A stretch of DNA of 37,470 nucleotides from contig JAFXZW010000077.1 of the NCBI GenBank assembly GCA_017541035.1, positions 1 through 37,470 on the forward strand, read 5' to 3'. The DNA comes from Eubacterium sp. (GTDB lineage Bacteria; Bacillota; Clostridia; Lachnospirales; Lachnospiraceae). Of the stretch, positions 1 to 7,683 are shown piece by piece. A model generated the notes under the pieces. It was not told where the DNA came from, made no database searches, and worked only from the letters and a program-made list of their open reading frames with translations. The first letter of the stretch is position 1, and each line of letters opens with the position of its first letter. Both the position numbers and the translations under genes were made by a program.

Positions 1-23
1 ATGACTCATTGAAATGTACATTT

Positions 24-50
24 CGGCATCCGTATCGCGTATAAAGAGAG
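24..50. repeat. Fragment of candidate dispersed intergenic repeat
   Basis: The segment reads cggcatccgtatcgcg followed by tataaagagag. The right part of the palindromic element near 3690-3730 has ccgtatcgcgcatataaaaagaga, and 16957-16974 has cccggcatccttatcgcc. The similarity is short and was judged by eye, so membership of one repeat family is an inference. Confidence 0.35.
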
Positions 51-51
51 A

Positions 52-82
52 ACGCGGGCCCTAACATAACGCCGGCCCGCGT
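52..82 (-). terminator. Hairpin terminator downstream of acpP
   Basis: The arms acgcgggcc (52-60) and ggcccgcgt (74-82) form a perfect 9-bp GC-rich stem just downstream of the acyl carrier protein stop codon. On the minus strand the stem is followed by a pyrimidine-rich tract (tctctcttt), weaker than a classical U tract. Confidence 0.6.
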
Positions 83-96
83 CTACCAAAAAAAAT

Positions 97-321
97 CTAT
101 CTGTGAGATTCTACATAGTCTACAAGATCCTGTACCGTCTTAATGTTCGGGAGATCCTCATCCTCGATCGTAACACCAACAGCCTCTTCGATGGCCATTC
201 CCAGCTCTACGGCATCCAGAGAGTCAGCTCCCAGATCATCTGTCAGAGATGCCTCGGGTACTACCTTATCCTCATCGCAGCTCAGAGTATCAACAATCAC
301 ACTTTTAATTTCCTCAAACAT
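97..321 (-). CDS. acpP: Acyl carrier protein
   Basis: This 74-residue acidic protein carries growing acyl chains on a phosphopantetheine arm and is the carrier of cytosolic type II fatty acid synthesis. The attachment motif GADSLD is present, with the modified serine at residue 34, and length and acidity are typical of ACP. An AGGAGA ribosome site lies about seven bases before the ATG. The gene is alone on its strand, has its own strong promoter and terminator, and diverges from an acyl ligase and a ketosynthase. The genome may hold another ACP in a main fab operon, so this one could be the housekeeping ACP or one dedicated to the adjacent module. Identity as an ACP is certain, its pathway assignment is not. 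Confidence 0.95.
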   Translation of the reverse strand: MFEEIKSVIVDTLSCDEDKVVPEASLTDDLGADSLDAVELGMAIEEAVGVTIEDEDLPNIKTVQDLVDYVESHR

Positions 322-390
322 TCCTTTTCTCCTTTTTATTTCGTGCTTGAATTCGTCAAAAAATTATTTAAAATTTTTTAACTAAATCAC

Positions 391-418
391 ATTATATTCA
401 TGAATCATGACTTGTCAA
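391..418 (-). promoter_or_regulatory. Sigma-A-type promoter of acpP
   Basis: On the minus strand, TTGACA (413-418) and TATAAT (391-396) are both exact consensus hexamers separated by 16 bases. The start of transcription would fall about 65 bases upstream of the acpP start codon, leaving an A+T-rich leader. Confidence 0.85.
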
Positions 419-426
419 GTACAAGT
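410..426. promoter_or_regulatory. Inverted repeat over the acpP -35 box
   Basis: ACTTGT (410-415) and ACAAGT (421-426) are perfect inverted arms separated by five bases, and ACTTG-T-CAAGT (410-420) is also palindromic. The element covers the -35 hexamer of the acpP promoter, where a repressor dimer could act. It does not match the FapR or FabT consensus as I know them. The operator role is an inference. Confidence 0.35.
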
Positions 427-488
427 TTTACGGTTTTTTTGCACAGTTTTCCGCCCTGTTTTTCGGCATGTATATGCTCCTGTTTTTC

Positions 489-517
489 TTGACATATAAG
501 GAATTATGTAGTAAGTA
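489..517 (+). promoter_or_regulatory. Likely promoter of the acyl ligase gene
   Basis: A consensus TTGACA at 489-494 is followed after 17 bases by TAAGTA (512-517), a weak -10 box. It lies about 90 bases before the chosen start codon at 605. The -35 box is convincing and the -10 box less so. Confidence 0.5.
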
Positions 518-604
518 TATCTTGAACGTATCATGTCGTTTTCAAAACGATATGTAATCATTTTCCAGTCAAGGAAAGCGACTGATGAAGGAGATGTCCA
601 TTCT

Positions 605-2320
605 ATGAACGAGCCTGTATTTACACAGGAACCCGGCATTGCCGGGCGCTATATCTATACCTCACATGATGAGAACGAGATGCTGACCGGTATCCGCTTT
701 CAGAATGACGAACATTTCAACTTTGCCTTTGACATCATGGACGAGCTGGCAAAAGCCCACCCGAAAAAAAGAGCCATGCTGCACCTCAGCAAGTCCGGCC
801 GGGAACGCTTCATAACCTTCGACGACATGATGAAGTATTCCAACCAGACTGCCAATTATCTGGAATACCTGGGGATCAAACGTGGGGACCGTGTCATGCT
901 GATCCTGAAAAGGCATTACCAGTTCTGGTTTATTATGCTTGCTCTGCATAAGATCGGTGCCGTTGCCGTTCCGGCTTCCTTTCTTTTAACAAGGAAGGAT
1001 TTCGAGTATCGCTTCCAGAAGGGAGAGATCAGCGCTGTCATCGCATCCGGCGAAGGCACTCTGACAGATGAGATCGATAAAGCTGCCAAATACTATGGGA
1101 AGCTGACCGCCAAAATCATTGTAAACGGGACCAAGGACGGCTGGGAATCCTACAACCGCGGAATCCGCTACTTCAGCAGGATTTACGAGAGAACCTATGA
1201 CGCTCCCGGCGGAGACGATCCCATGCTGATGTTCTTCACCTCCGGAACAACGTCTTATCCGAAGATGGTCACCCATAATTACAAATACGCCCTTGGGCAT
1301 TACATCACAGCCCGTTACTGGCACGGGATCAAGCAGGACGGAATCCATTTCACCATCAGTGATACCGGCTGGGGTAAAGCTCTTTGGGGTAAAATGTACG
1401 GTCAGTGGCTGTGTGAAGCGACCGTCTTTACCTATGATTATTCCGACTTCTATGCAAAGGAGATCCTGGCAATTCTTCAGAAATATCATATTACCACCTT
1501 CTGTGCTCCTCCGACCGTATATCGTTTTCTGGTGCACATAAACATGAAGGAATATGATCTCTCCTCCCTTCAGAATGTTACCACCGCAGGGGAGGCACTG
1601 AATCCGGAGATCTTCCGCCGCTTCAAGGAAGCAACCGGTCTTTCCATCATGGAAGGCTACGGCCAGACGGAATCCACACTGATCATCGGTAATCTCGCGG
1701 GCATGACACCCCGTCCGGGTTCCATGGGAAAACCCTCTCCCCAATATGATGTTCATCTTCTCCGGCCGAACGGGGAGGAATGTGGCGTAAGGGAAACCGG
1801 CGAGATCTGCATCCGCATTTCCGAGCATCGTCCGAACGGTCTCCTGACCGGGTACTACGGGGACGATACTCATCTGGAACACACGATCAATAACGGTTAT
1901 TATCACACAGGCGATACTGCTTATCAGGATGAAGACGGATTTTTCTGGTATGTTGGACGTGCAGATGATATAATCAAGTCCGCCGGCTATCGGGTAGGCC
2001 CCTTCGAGATCGAAAATGAGATCATGCGGCTGCCCTATGTTCTGGAGTGTGCCGTTACCAGCATCCCGGATTCGATCCGGGGGCAGGCTATCAAGGCTTC
2101 CATCGTGCTTGCCGAAGGAACAGAGGGAACGGATCTGTTAAAGAAGGAGATTCAAAAGTATCTTCGGGGTTCTCTTGCTTCCTACAAGCGTCCCAAAACC
2201 ATCGAATTTGTAAAGGAGCTTCCGAAAACCACCAGCGGCAAGGTGCGACGGGCTGAGATCAAGGAAAGTGACTGGAAAGCACCTCAGAAGTCCGCAGAAA
2301 TAAAAGGAGAACAGCAATAA
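605..2320 (+). CDS. AMP-forming acyl-CoA synthetase (medium-chain/acetyl type)
   Basis: This 571-residue member of the adenylate-forming superfamily should activate a carboxylic acid with ATP and pass the acyl group to CoA or another thiol. Visible motifs are the phosphate loop TSGTTSYPK near residue 212, EGYGQTES near 355, YHTGDT near 435 with the following GRADDIIKSAGYR hinge region, and the C-terminal PKTTSGKVRR with the catalytic lysine near 546. The frame is open upstream to an ATG at 533, but the ATG at 605 is preferred because GGAG lies 11 bases before it and family similarity begins there. The fabF-like gene starts two bases after the stop, so the two are co-transcribed and may be coupled. 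The acid substrate cannot be read from sequence; acetate, a medium-chain acid or an aryl acid are all possible. Confidence 0.88.
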   Translation: MNEPVFTQEPGIAGRYIYTSHDENEMLTGIRFQNDEHFNFAFDIMDELAKAHPKKRAMLHLSKSGRERFITFDDMMKYSNQTANYLEYLGIKRGDRVMLILKRHYQFWFIMLALHKIGAVAVPASFLLTRKDFEYRFQKGEISAVIASGEGTLTDEIDKAAKYYGKLTAKIIVNGTKDGWESYNRGIRYFSRIYERTYDAPGGDDPMLMFFTSGTTSYPKMVTHNYKYALGHYITARYWHGIKQDGIHFTISDTGWGKALWGKMYGQWLCEATVFTYDYSDFYAKEILAILQKYHITTFCAPPTVYRFLVHINMKEYDLSSLQNVTTAGEALNPEIFRRFKEATGLSIMEGYGQTESTLIIGNLAGMTPRPGSMGKPSPQYDVHLLRPNGEECGVRETGEICIRISEHRPNGLLTGYYGDDTHLEHTINNGYYHTGDTAYQDEDGFFWYVGRADDIIKSAGYRVGPFEIENEIMRLPYVLECAVTSIPDSIRGQAIKASIVLAEGTEGTDLLKKEIQKYLRGSLASYKRPKTIEFVKELPKTTSGKVRRAEIKESDWKAPQKSAEIKGEQQ

Positions 2321-2322
2321 GA

Positions 2323-3573
2323 ATGAAAAATGACATCGTGATCACCGGCATGGGGGCTGTTACGCCTCTGGGCATCGGTGTGGAAACCTACTGGAACAAC
2401 ATGATAGCCGGAAAATCCGGCATCCGGACCATAACCCGGTTCGACGCATCCTCTCTTCCGGTTCAGATAGCCGGCGAGGTTCCGGATTTTATCCCTGAAG
2501 ATCATATGCCGAAAAAACTGGCAAAGGAAATGGAGCTCTTCATGCAGTACGGCTATGTTGCCGCGGAAGAAGCTTTAAAGGATGCCGGACTGATCGAGGA
2601 TGAGAACGGCACAATGCCACTTCCGAAGGAACGGATCGGTATCGTACTGGGAACCGTATTCTCCGGTATTTCCGAGATTGCCGAGGTTCAGCATAAAATA
2701 TCCACCGGTGCCGGCTCCAAGGTCGGTCCCCGTTTTATCACCCGTATTATCGGAAATATCGCCGCTGCCGAGATTGCTATTGCTCACGGCCTGCGCGGTC
2801 CAAGTCTTACTGTTTCCACAGCCTGTGCTTCCGGACTGGACGCCATTTCCACCGGTATCCTTTTACTCGAACAGGATCTGGCTGACGCCGTGATCTGTGT
2901 AGGTTCCGAAGCAGCCACCACCCCTCTCACCATTCAGGGGCTTTCCTCCATCCATGCACTGTCCCGCAGAAATGATGCGCCTGCTCTGGCCAGCCGCCCC
3001 TTTGACGGAGACCGGGACGGATTCGTTATGGCAGAGGGCGGCGGCGCCGTCATCATTGAGAAAAAGGAATCCGCTTTACGCAGGGATGCACGGATCCGCT
3101 GCAACATAGCCGGCTTTGCCAACAGCACCGACGGTTACCACGTAACCAGTCCCCACCCGGAAGGGATCGCAGCCATTTTCTGTATGGAACAGGCTGTTAA
3201 GGTATCCGGAATGAAGCTGACAGATGTGGAATACATCAACGCTCACGGAACTTCCACTCCCAAGGGAGACATCATTGAGGTAAATGCCATCAAGACGCTT
3301 TTCGGGGATCATGCCCGGAAGCTTGCCGTATCCTCCACCAAGTCCTCTACGGGACACCTGATGGGTGCCGGCGGCATCACGGAGGCCATCGCCTGTGTAA
3401 AAGCTCTGGAGGAAGGCATCCTGCCTCCCACCATCAACCAGACCACGCCGGATCCGGAATGCGATCTGGATTTTGTTCCGAACGAAGCCCGCAAAGCCGA
3501 CATCAAAACCGCCATGTGCAACGCCTTCGGCTTCGGCGGTCAGAATGCCAGCCTGCTTATGACGAAGGTGTGA
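2323..3573 (+). CDS. fabF: Beta-ketoacyl-ACP synthase II (FabF type)
   Basis: This 416-residue thiolase-fold enzyme condenses malonyl-ACP with an acyl-ACP. The KAS II triad is complete: Cys168 in TACASGLDA, His308 in NAHGTSTPKGD and His345 in STGHLMGAGG. Length is typical. Its AGGAGA site lies inside the end of the upstream ligase gene. Pairing with an acyl-activating enzyme and facing an ACP gene suggests that it elongates or tailors a specific primer rather than serving as one gene of a complete fab operon, since no fabD, fabG, fabZ or acc genes are nearby. The enzyme class is secure and the dedicated role is an inference. Confidence 0.9.
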   Translation: MKNDIVITGMGAVTPLGIGVETYWNNMIAGKSGIRTITRFDASSLPVQIAGEVPDFIPEDHMPKKLAKEMELFMQYGYVAAEEALKDAGLIEDENGTMPLPKERIGIVLGTVFSGISEIAEVQHKISTGAGSKVGPRFITRIIGNIAAAEIAIAHGLRGPSLTVSTACASGLDAISTGILLLEQDLADAVICVGSEAATTPLTIQGLSSIHALSRRNDAPALASRPFDGDRDGFVMAEGGGAVIIEKKESALRRDARIRCNIAGFANSTDGYHVTSPHPEGIAAIFCMEQAVKVSGMKLTDVEYINAHGTSTPKGDIIEVNAIKTLFGDHARKLAVSSTKSSTGHLMGAGGITEAIACVKALEEGILPPTINQTTPDPECDLDFVPNEARKADIKTAMCNAFGFGGQNASLLMTKV

Positions 3574-3629
3574 ATCTGAAGCCCCCTATAACCTGTCGCA
3601 CATGGAAACCCACACAGATATCGGGTATA

Positions 3630-3660
3630 ATCGAGTAGGAGGGGGCCCCTCCTACTCGAT
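3630..3660. repeat. Perfect 31-bp palindrome, core of intergenic element
   Basis: The arms at 3630-3644 and 3646-3660 are exact reverse complements of 15 bases around a single G at 3645. A second, imperfect inverted repeat follows (about 3660-3716), whose arms contain cgcg and ggccggc on the left and gccggcc and cgcg on the right, around gcatgc-rich sequence. Together they fill most of the 205-base gap between convergent genes and resemble a mobile palindromic repeat unit. Confidence 0.75.
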
Positions 3661-3721
3661 GTCGCGTTGGCCGGCCTATGTGCATGCAAGCATGCCCGCA
3701 TGCCGGCCGTATCGCGCATAT

Positions 3722-3755
3722 AAAAAGAGACTGTCCAACGAGACAGTCTCTTTTT
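3722..3755. terminator. Bidirectional intrinsic terminator
   Basis: A 14-bp perfect stem (3722-3735 with 3742-3755) has a six-base loop and is flanked by A and T runs. It ends the fabF transcript on the plus strand and serves the convergent ABC permease gene on the minus strand. Confidence 0.9.
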
Positions 3756-3778
3756 TGCATGAATTTATCTCCGAAGGT

Positions 3779-5875
3779 TTATCTTCTCCTTCTCAGGATC
3801 AGAAGGATCAGACCGGCAAGTAGGACCAGCCCCGGCAGAACGCCGGAAAGGATGATGCCGAAGAACCGTGCATCCGCAAGGGATACGGTAACATACTGAT
3901 ATGCATAGCTTTTGGGTTCGACAGCGATACGTACCGGATGGTTTACCAGCTTACTGAAGATCTCCGCAAAAAGCTTCCGGTTCACGCCGGAAATGTAAGT
4001 ATCGATGGAATCCTGCGTCATAAAGGGAGAACCGAAAACCACGATCCGTCCGGTTTTCGTCACATCAGCTGCCCCCTCCGTATGATCCGCCGAAGTATTT
4101 ACCACCTGCTCCCGGTACAGGCCCAGGATATATTTTCCTTTCTCATCTCCTGCTTCCCACTCACTGGTTTCGGAGGTATGGGGATCCTTCTTCAGGAATG
4201 CGTTTTCACCTGTTTCCAGAATGACCTGAATATCCTTATCCTCCGCCTTCATTCCTACTGTCATAACGGAAAGAGCGAGATTACCCGCCACCTTCTCCGT
4301 TACAGCCGTAGATTGGATCTCCGGTATCAGATAGTAGGGCTCCTGGAAATAGATATCCTCATTCGTTTCGGAAACAATTCCCTGTTCCACCCGGATTCCC
4401 AGTTCGGAAAGAAGTCCGTTCAGCCTTTCCGTCGGTTCCTCCCGCCATTTAAGCAGTACATAGAGATTTCCACCCCTGCTTAAATAATCCCGGATGGCAC
4501 CGATTTCCTCCGCACTGTAATCCTCATCAGGAGCCAGAATGAAGAGACATTGCGCATCCTCGGGGACGGATCCTGCGGATACAATGGATAACGTTTCCAG
4601 ATCCACATTTTCCCGTATAATGCTCTCCTTGAATCCACCCTCCAGAAGGAGTTCTCCATGCCCTGTCACCTGATAGACCTTCGGAACGCTGCCGCTTGTT
4701 ACATAGTCGATGGCGCTGGTCAGCTGTCCTTCCAGATCAAAGCCGTCCGGAGCCATCCCATATTCCTGCATACTTTCATCGGAATAGGTATAAATACCTC
4801 CTGCGGAAATGGTGCGCCTATGCTCGCCGGATTCCACGATCAGACTTCCCTCATCCAATCCTTTATGCATCCGGGTAAATTCCGGAGAAAGCTGTGGATC
4901 CATATATTCCGCACGAAGATGCGGGTACTCACAGTAATTTTTCACCATTTTCACTACATTGACATCCGTGGTTTCCTCCCGTCCGTAAATGTAGATCGTG
5001 ACATCATCGTTCAGATCCCGCAGGAGCATTTTGGTCTGCTCCGTCAGCTGCTGGTAATCCCGTACGGCCAGATCATGCTCCGTCACACTGTCCGGAAGCA
5101 GCTCCGCACCGATATTCAAAAAAAGAAGCCCCACCGGAACCAGCAGGTAAGGAAGCCCCCGTAAGACGGAGAGTTGTCCCTGAAGTATCTTCAACCGAAG
5201 AATGGTCAGCAGAATCCCGCCCGCTGCAACCGAAAGAAAATAAAGCAGCGACCGAAGAGAAAAGACCCCTGTCTCCATGGCAAGGAAACGACTCTGCATA
5301 TCAAATACACTGAATAGCTTCTGCAAAAATGCCACACCCAGCATTTCCCCGAAACCACTGACAGTCTGAAGCACGAAAAGAACAACTGCCGTGATCACCG
5401 CCGCGATCACATTGCTCCTCGTTAAAGAGGAAATGAACATCCCGATGGCAATGGCCGCCATGCCGTACAAAATATAGGCAAGCAGTGTGGTATAGGATTC
5501 CGTCAGGGCAACGTCCCCGTAAGAGGTTAGAAGAAGGGGATAACCTGCCGCCGGAAGTACCGGGATCAGAAAGTAAGTCAGCATGGCCAGATATTTTCCC
5601 AGCACAATCCGTACCGTTGATACAGGAGCCGTGAAAAGCAGCTGATCCGTCCTGTCATGAAATTCCTGGGAAAAGGAACGCATGGTGAGCACAGGTATCG
5701 TTACCATAAAAAGGGTGACACACGAAGCAAAGGAATAGCTCACATGGGCCATGCCCTGATACAGGTTGATCACATAAAAATAGATTCCGAAAAGGAAAAG
5801 CGCTGCTGCCACATAAAGTACGCCGACGAAGCCGGCGGAAAGGGAACGCATTTCCTTCTTCCATATGCTAATCAT
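3779..5875 (-). CDS. Fused ABC-2 permease and GldG-like protein
   Basis: The 698-residue product joins two parts. Residues 1-260 form an ABC-2 type permease with about six hydrophobic helices, like the GldF/NosY family. Residues 270-660 resemble the extracytoplasmic GldG/ABC auxiliary domain, with segments such as YIYGREE and VYQVTGHGE, and are followed by a C-terminal helix and an RRRR anchor. The start at 5875 is preferred over an in-frame ATG at 5935 because GGAGG lies seven bases before it and because it overlaps the ATPase stop by only eight bases. Translational coupling with that ATPase implies one membrane complex. In gliding Bacteroidetes GldA/F/G support motility, but in Firmicutes the substrate of such systems is unknown. 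The domain reading is firm and the function is not. Confidence 0.82.
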   Translation of the reverse strand: MISIWKKEMRSLSAGFVGVLYVAAALFLFGIYFYVINLYQGMAHVSYSFASCVTLFMVTIPVLTMRSFSQEFHDRTDQLLFTAPVSTVRIVLGKYLAMLTYFLIPVLPAAGYPLLLTSYGDVALTESYTTLLAYILYGMAAIAIGMFISSLTRSNVIAAVITAVVLFVLQTVSGFGEMLGVAFLQKLFSVFDMQSRFLAMETGVFSLRSLLYFLSVAAGGILLTILRLKILQGQLSVLRGLPYLLVPVGLLFLNIGAELLPDSVTEHDLAVRDYQQLTEQTKMLLRDLNDDVTIYIYGREETTDVNVVKMVKNYCEYPHLRAEYMDPQLSPEFTRMHKGLDEGSLIVESGEHRRTISAGGIYTYSDESMQEYGMAPDGFDLEGQLTSAIDYVTSGSVPKVYQVTGHGELLLEGGFKESIIRENVDLETLSIVSAGSVPEDAQCLFILAPDEDYSAEEIGAIRDYLSRGGNLYVLLKWREEPTERLNGLLSELGIRVEQGIVSETNEDIYFQEPYYLIPEIQSTAVTEKVAGNLALSVMTVGMKAEDKDIQVILETGENAFLKKDPHTSETSEWEAGDEKGKYILGLYREQVVNTSADHTEGAADVTKTGRIVVFGSPFMTQDSIDTYISGVNRKLFAEIFSKLVNHPVRIAVEPKSYAYQYVTVSLADARFFGIILSGVLPGLVLLAGLILLILRRRR

Positions 5876-6650
5876 CGCCGTCCTCCTCGGCCCAGGCCGC
5901 CTCTTCTTCCGCTTCCTTCCGGGATATTTCTTCATAAGCCTTCTTAGTAGCGGTAAGGAAAAGCTCCTCCAGATTCCCCGCTCCGTTTTCGGAAAGCAGG
6001 TTCTCCCGGTTTCCCCGGAGTATCAGTCTTCCCCCGGCCAGGATCAGATATTCATCCGCAAGTTGCTCGATTTCGGAAAGCACATGTGAACTGAGAACGA
6101 TGACCTTCTCCTTTTTCAGCTCCGTGAGCTGTTCCCGAAAGGTAACGATCTGCACAGGATCCAGTCCGTTCACCGGTTCATCCAGAAGGAAGACTTCCGG
6201 ATCTCCCAGCATGGCCGAAGCCAGACTGACTCTCTGACGAAAGCCCTTGGAAAGCTGGCTGATCAGCCTTCCCTCCACACGCCGCAGCATTCCTTTCCGT
6301 ATGGCCTGCTCTACCTTCGTCCTTCTTTCGCTCTTCCTGATTCCCTTCAACTCCGCTGCGAAGGAAAGATACTCTCTCACCGTTAATTCCGGGTAAAGAG
6401 GCGGTACCTCGGGAAGATAACTGATCTTCCTTTTACAGGCAGCCGGAGCCTTCTCCATACTGATCCCGTCAATCCGAACCTCCCCCTGAGAAGGAGCAAA
6501 GAATCCGGAAAGCAGCTGCAGTGTTGTGGACTTTCCCGCGCCATTCACCCCCAGTAGCCCATAAATCTTTCCTCTTTCCAGAGTGAAGCTGACATCGCAC
6601 AGTGCTACATTTTTTCCGTATTTTTTTGTCAGGTTGATTGCTTCTACCAT
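5868..6650 (-). CDS. ABC transporter ATPase (GldA/NatA-like)
   Basis: This 260-residue nucleotide-binding subunit should power the fused permease encoded immediately downstream. Walker A is GVNGAGKST (residues 34-42), the signature is a degenerate QLSKGFRQR (132-140, with LSKGF in place of LSGGQ), and Walker B is VFLLDE (153-158). The degenerate signature is common in ABC-2 drug and Gld-type ATPases. After residue 235 the protein carries an acidic Glu-rich tail not needed for ATPase folding. A GGATAAAG ribosome site precedes the ATG. A repeat-like stretch separates it from exodeoxyribonuclease III, so it may form a separate transcription unit with the permease. Confidence 0.88.
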   Translation of the reverse strand: MVEAINLTKKYGKNVALCDVSFTLERGKIYGLLGVNGAGKSTTLQLLSGFFAPSQGEVRIDGISMEKAPAACKRKISYLPEVPPLYPELTVREYLSFAAELKGIRKSERRTKVEQAIRKGMLRRVEGRLISQLSKGFRQRVSLASAMLGDPEVFLLDEPVNGLDPVQIVTFREQLTELKKEKVIVLSSHVLSEIEQLADEYLILAGGRLILRGNRENLLSENGAGNLEELFLTATKKAYEEISRKEAEEEAAWAEEDGDD

Positions 6651-6660
6651 TTTCTTTATC

Positions 6661-6786
6661 CAATTCCGAGATTCTTCGCTGCGCTCAGAATGACATTCGC
6701 TGTCGTTCCGCTACTGCAGCCTGCATCCGTTGTTATCCTGAGCCATGAAGGAGGGAAGGTTCGATCGGCTGACGATTTGCTAACCT
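6661..6786. repeat. Dispersed intergenic repeat of the 'VILSAAKNL' type
   Basis: The gap between two minus-strand genes contains gattcttcgctgcgctcaga followed by atgaca, and later tgttatcctgagc. Read on the minus strand, the first part encodes the spurious peptide VILSAAKNL, which turns up repeatedly as a false ORF in unrelated bacterial genomes carrying this repeat. The assignment rests on recognition of that sequence and was not checked by a search. Confidence 0.6.
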
Positions 6787-7551
6787 TCAGAATGAAAGCA
6801 CCAGTTCCACCGGACAGTGGTCCGATCCGAAGAATTCCGGCCGGATCGCAGCTTCTTTGATCCTGTCCTTCCATGCCTCGGATATCAGGAAATAATCAAT
6901 CCGCCACCCAACATTTCTTTCCCTGGCCTTCATCCGATAGGACCACCAGGAGTAAGCATCCGTCCGATCAGGATAAAGGCAGCGGAAGCTGTCCACAAAA
7001 CCTGCAGATAGAAGCTCCGTCATCTTCTGCCGTTCTTCGTCCGTAAAACCGGGATTCATGTGATTCGTGGCCGGGTTCTTCAGATCGATCTCTTCATGAG
7101 CCACGTTCATATCCCCACAGATGATCACCGGTTTTTTATTCTGAAGCTCCGTTACATAATTCCGGAAGTCGTCCTCCCATTCCATCCGGTAGGAAAGCCG
7201 CTTCAGCTCGTTCTGAGAGTTCGGCACATAAACGGTGATGAAATAATACTCTCCCATATCCAGGGTAATGAGCCTTCCCTCCTGGTCATGTTCCTCTATC
7301 CCCATGCCCAGGATCACTTCCTGAGGTTCCTCCCGCGTAAAAATGGCAGTTCCGGAATAGCCCTTCCTTTTTGCATAGTTCCAATATTGATGATAACCCG
7401 GAAGCTCTATCTTCAGCTGTCCCTCCTGCATTTTACTCTCCTGAATGCAGAAGATATCCGCATCCAGCTTCTGAAAAGTATCCCGAAAACCCTTGTCCCA
7501 GCAGGCGCGGATTCCGTTTACATTCCATGATACATATCTTTTGCTTCCCAT
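6787..7551 (-). CDS. xth: Exodeoxyribonuclease III
   Basis: This 254-residue DNA repair enzyme of the endonuclease/exonuclease/phosphatase fold should cleave at abasic sites and trim 3' ends. The N-terminal NVNGIRA, the metal-binding QESK, ICGDMNVAHEEIDL, the GWRIDYFLIS strand and the final SDHCP Asp-His pair are all present in order. An in-frame ATG exists at 7599, but the ATG at 7551 is chosen because AAGGGAGAG lies just before it and the family begins there. It follows lactate dehydrogenase across a hairpin-rich 130-base spacer. Confidence 0.93.
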   Translation of the reverse strand: MGSKRYVSWNVNGIRACWDKGFRDTFQKLDADIFCIQESKMQEGQLKIELPGYHQYWNYAKRKGYSGTAIFTREEPQEVILGMGIEEHDQEGRLITLDMGEYYFITVYVPNSQNELKRLSYRMEWEDDFRNYVTELQNKKPVIICGDMNVAHEEIDLKNPATNHMNPGFTDEERQKMTELLSAGFVDSFRCLYPDRTDAYSWWSYRMKARERNVGWRIDYFLISEAWKDRIKEAAIRPEFFGSDHCPVELVLSF

Positions 7552-7576
7552 TTTTCTCTCTCCCTTACATTGTAAA

Positions 7577-7605
7577 CGCCGGATACGGCCTCTCCGCATC
7601 CGGCG
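7577..7605 (-). terminator. Strong hairpin between ldh and xth
   Basis: On the minus strand a 12-bp stem (CGCCGGATGCGG with CCGTATCCGGCG, one G-U pair) closes a five-base loop and is followed by TTTACAAT. It could end part of the ldh transcript or stabilise the xth end. Two more inverted repeats lie just upstream on the minus strand: CTGTTCCG/CGGAACAG (7628-7650) and GGACC/GGTCC (7651-7675). Confidence 0.5.
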
Positions 7606-7683
7606 CTGTAACAGATACTTCAGTTCTCTGTTCCGTCATTCGCGGAACAGGGACCGCAAGAAAGGTTTATGGTCCTTAAGGAT

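Noticed and set aside
584-607. A seven-codon leader frame (MKEMSIL) overlapping the ligase start
   Set aside because: It has no convincing ribosome site of its own and no attenuator structure follows.
986-1906. A 306-codon minus-strand frame
   Set aside because: It is antisense to the acyl-CoA ligase, which has complete motifs.
6656-6874. A 72-codon minus-strand frame ending in VILSAAKNLGIG
   Set aside because: This ending is the familiar false product of a dispersed intergenic repeat, and the frame overlaps the end of xth.
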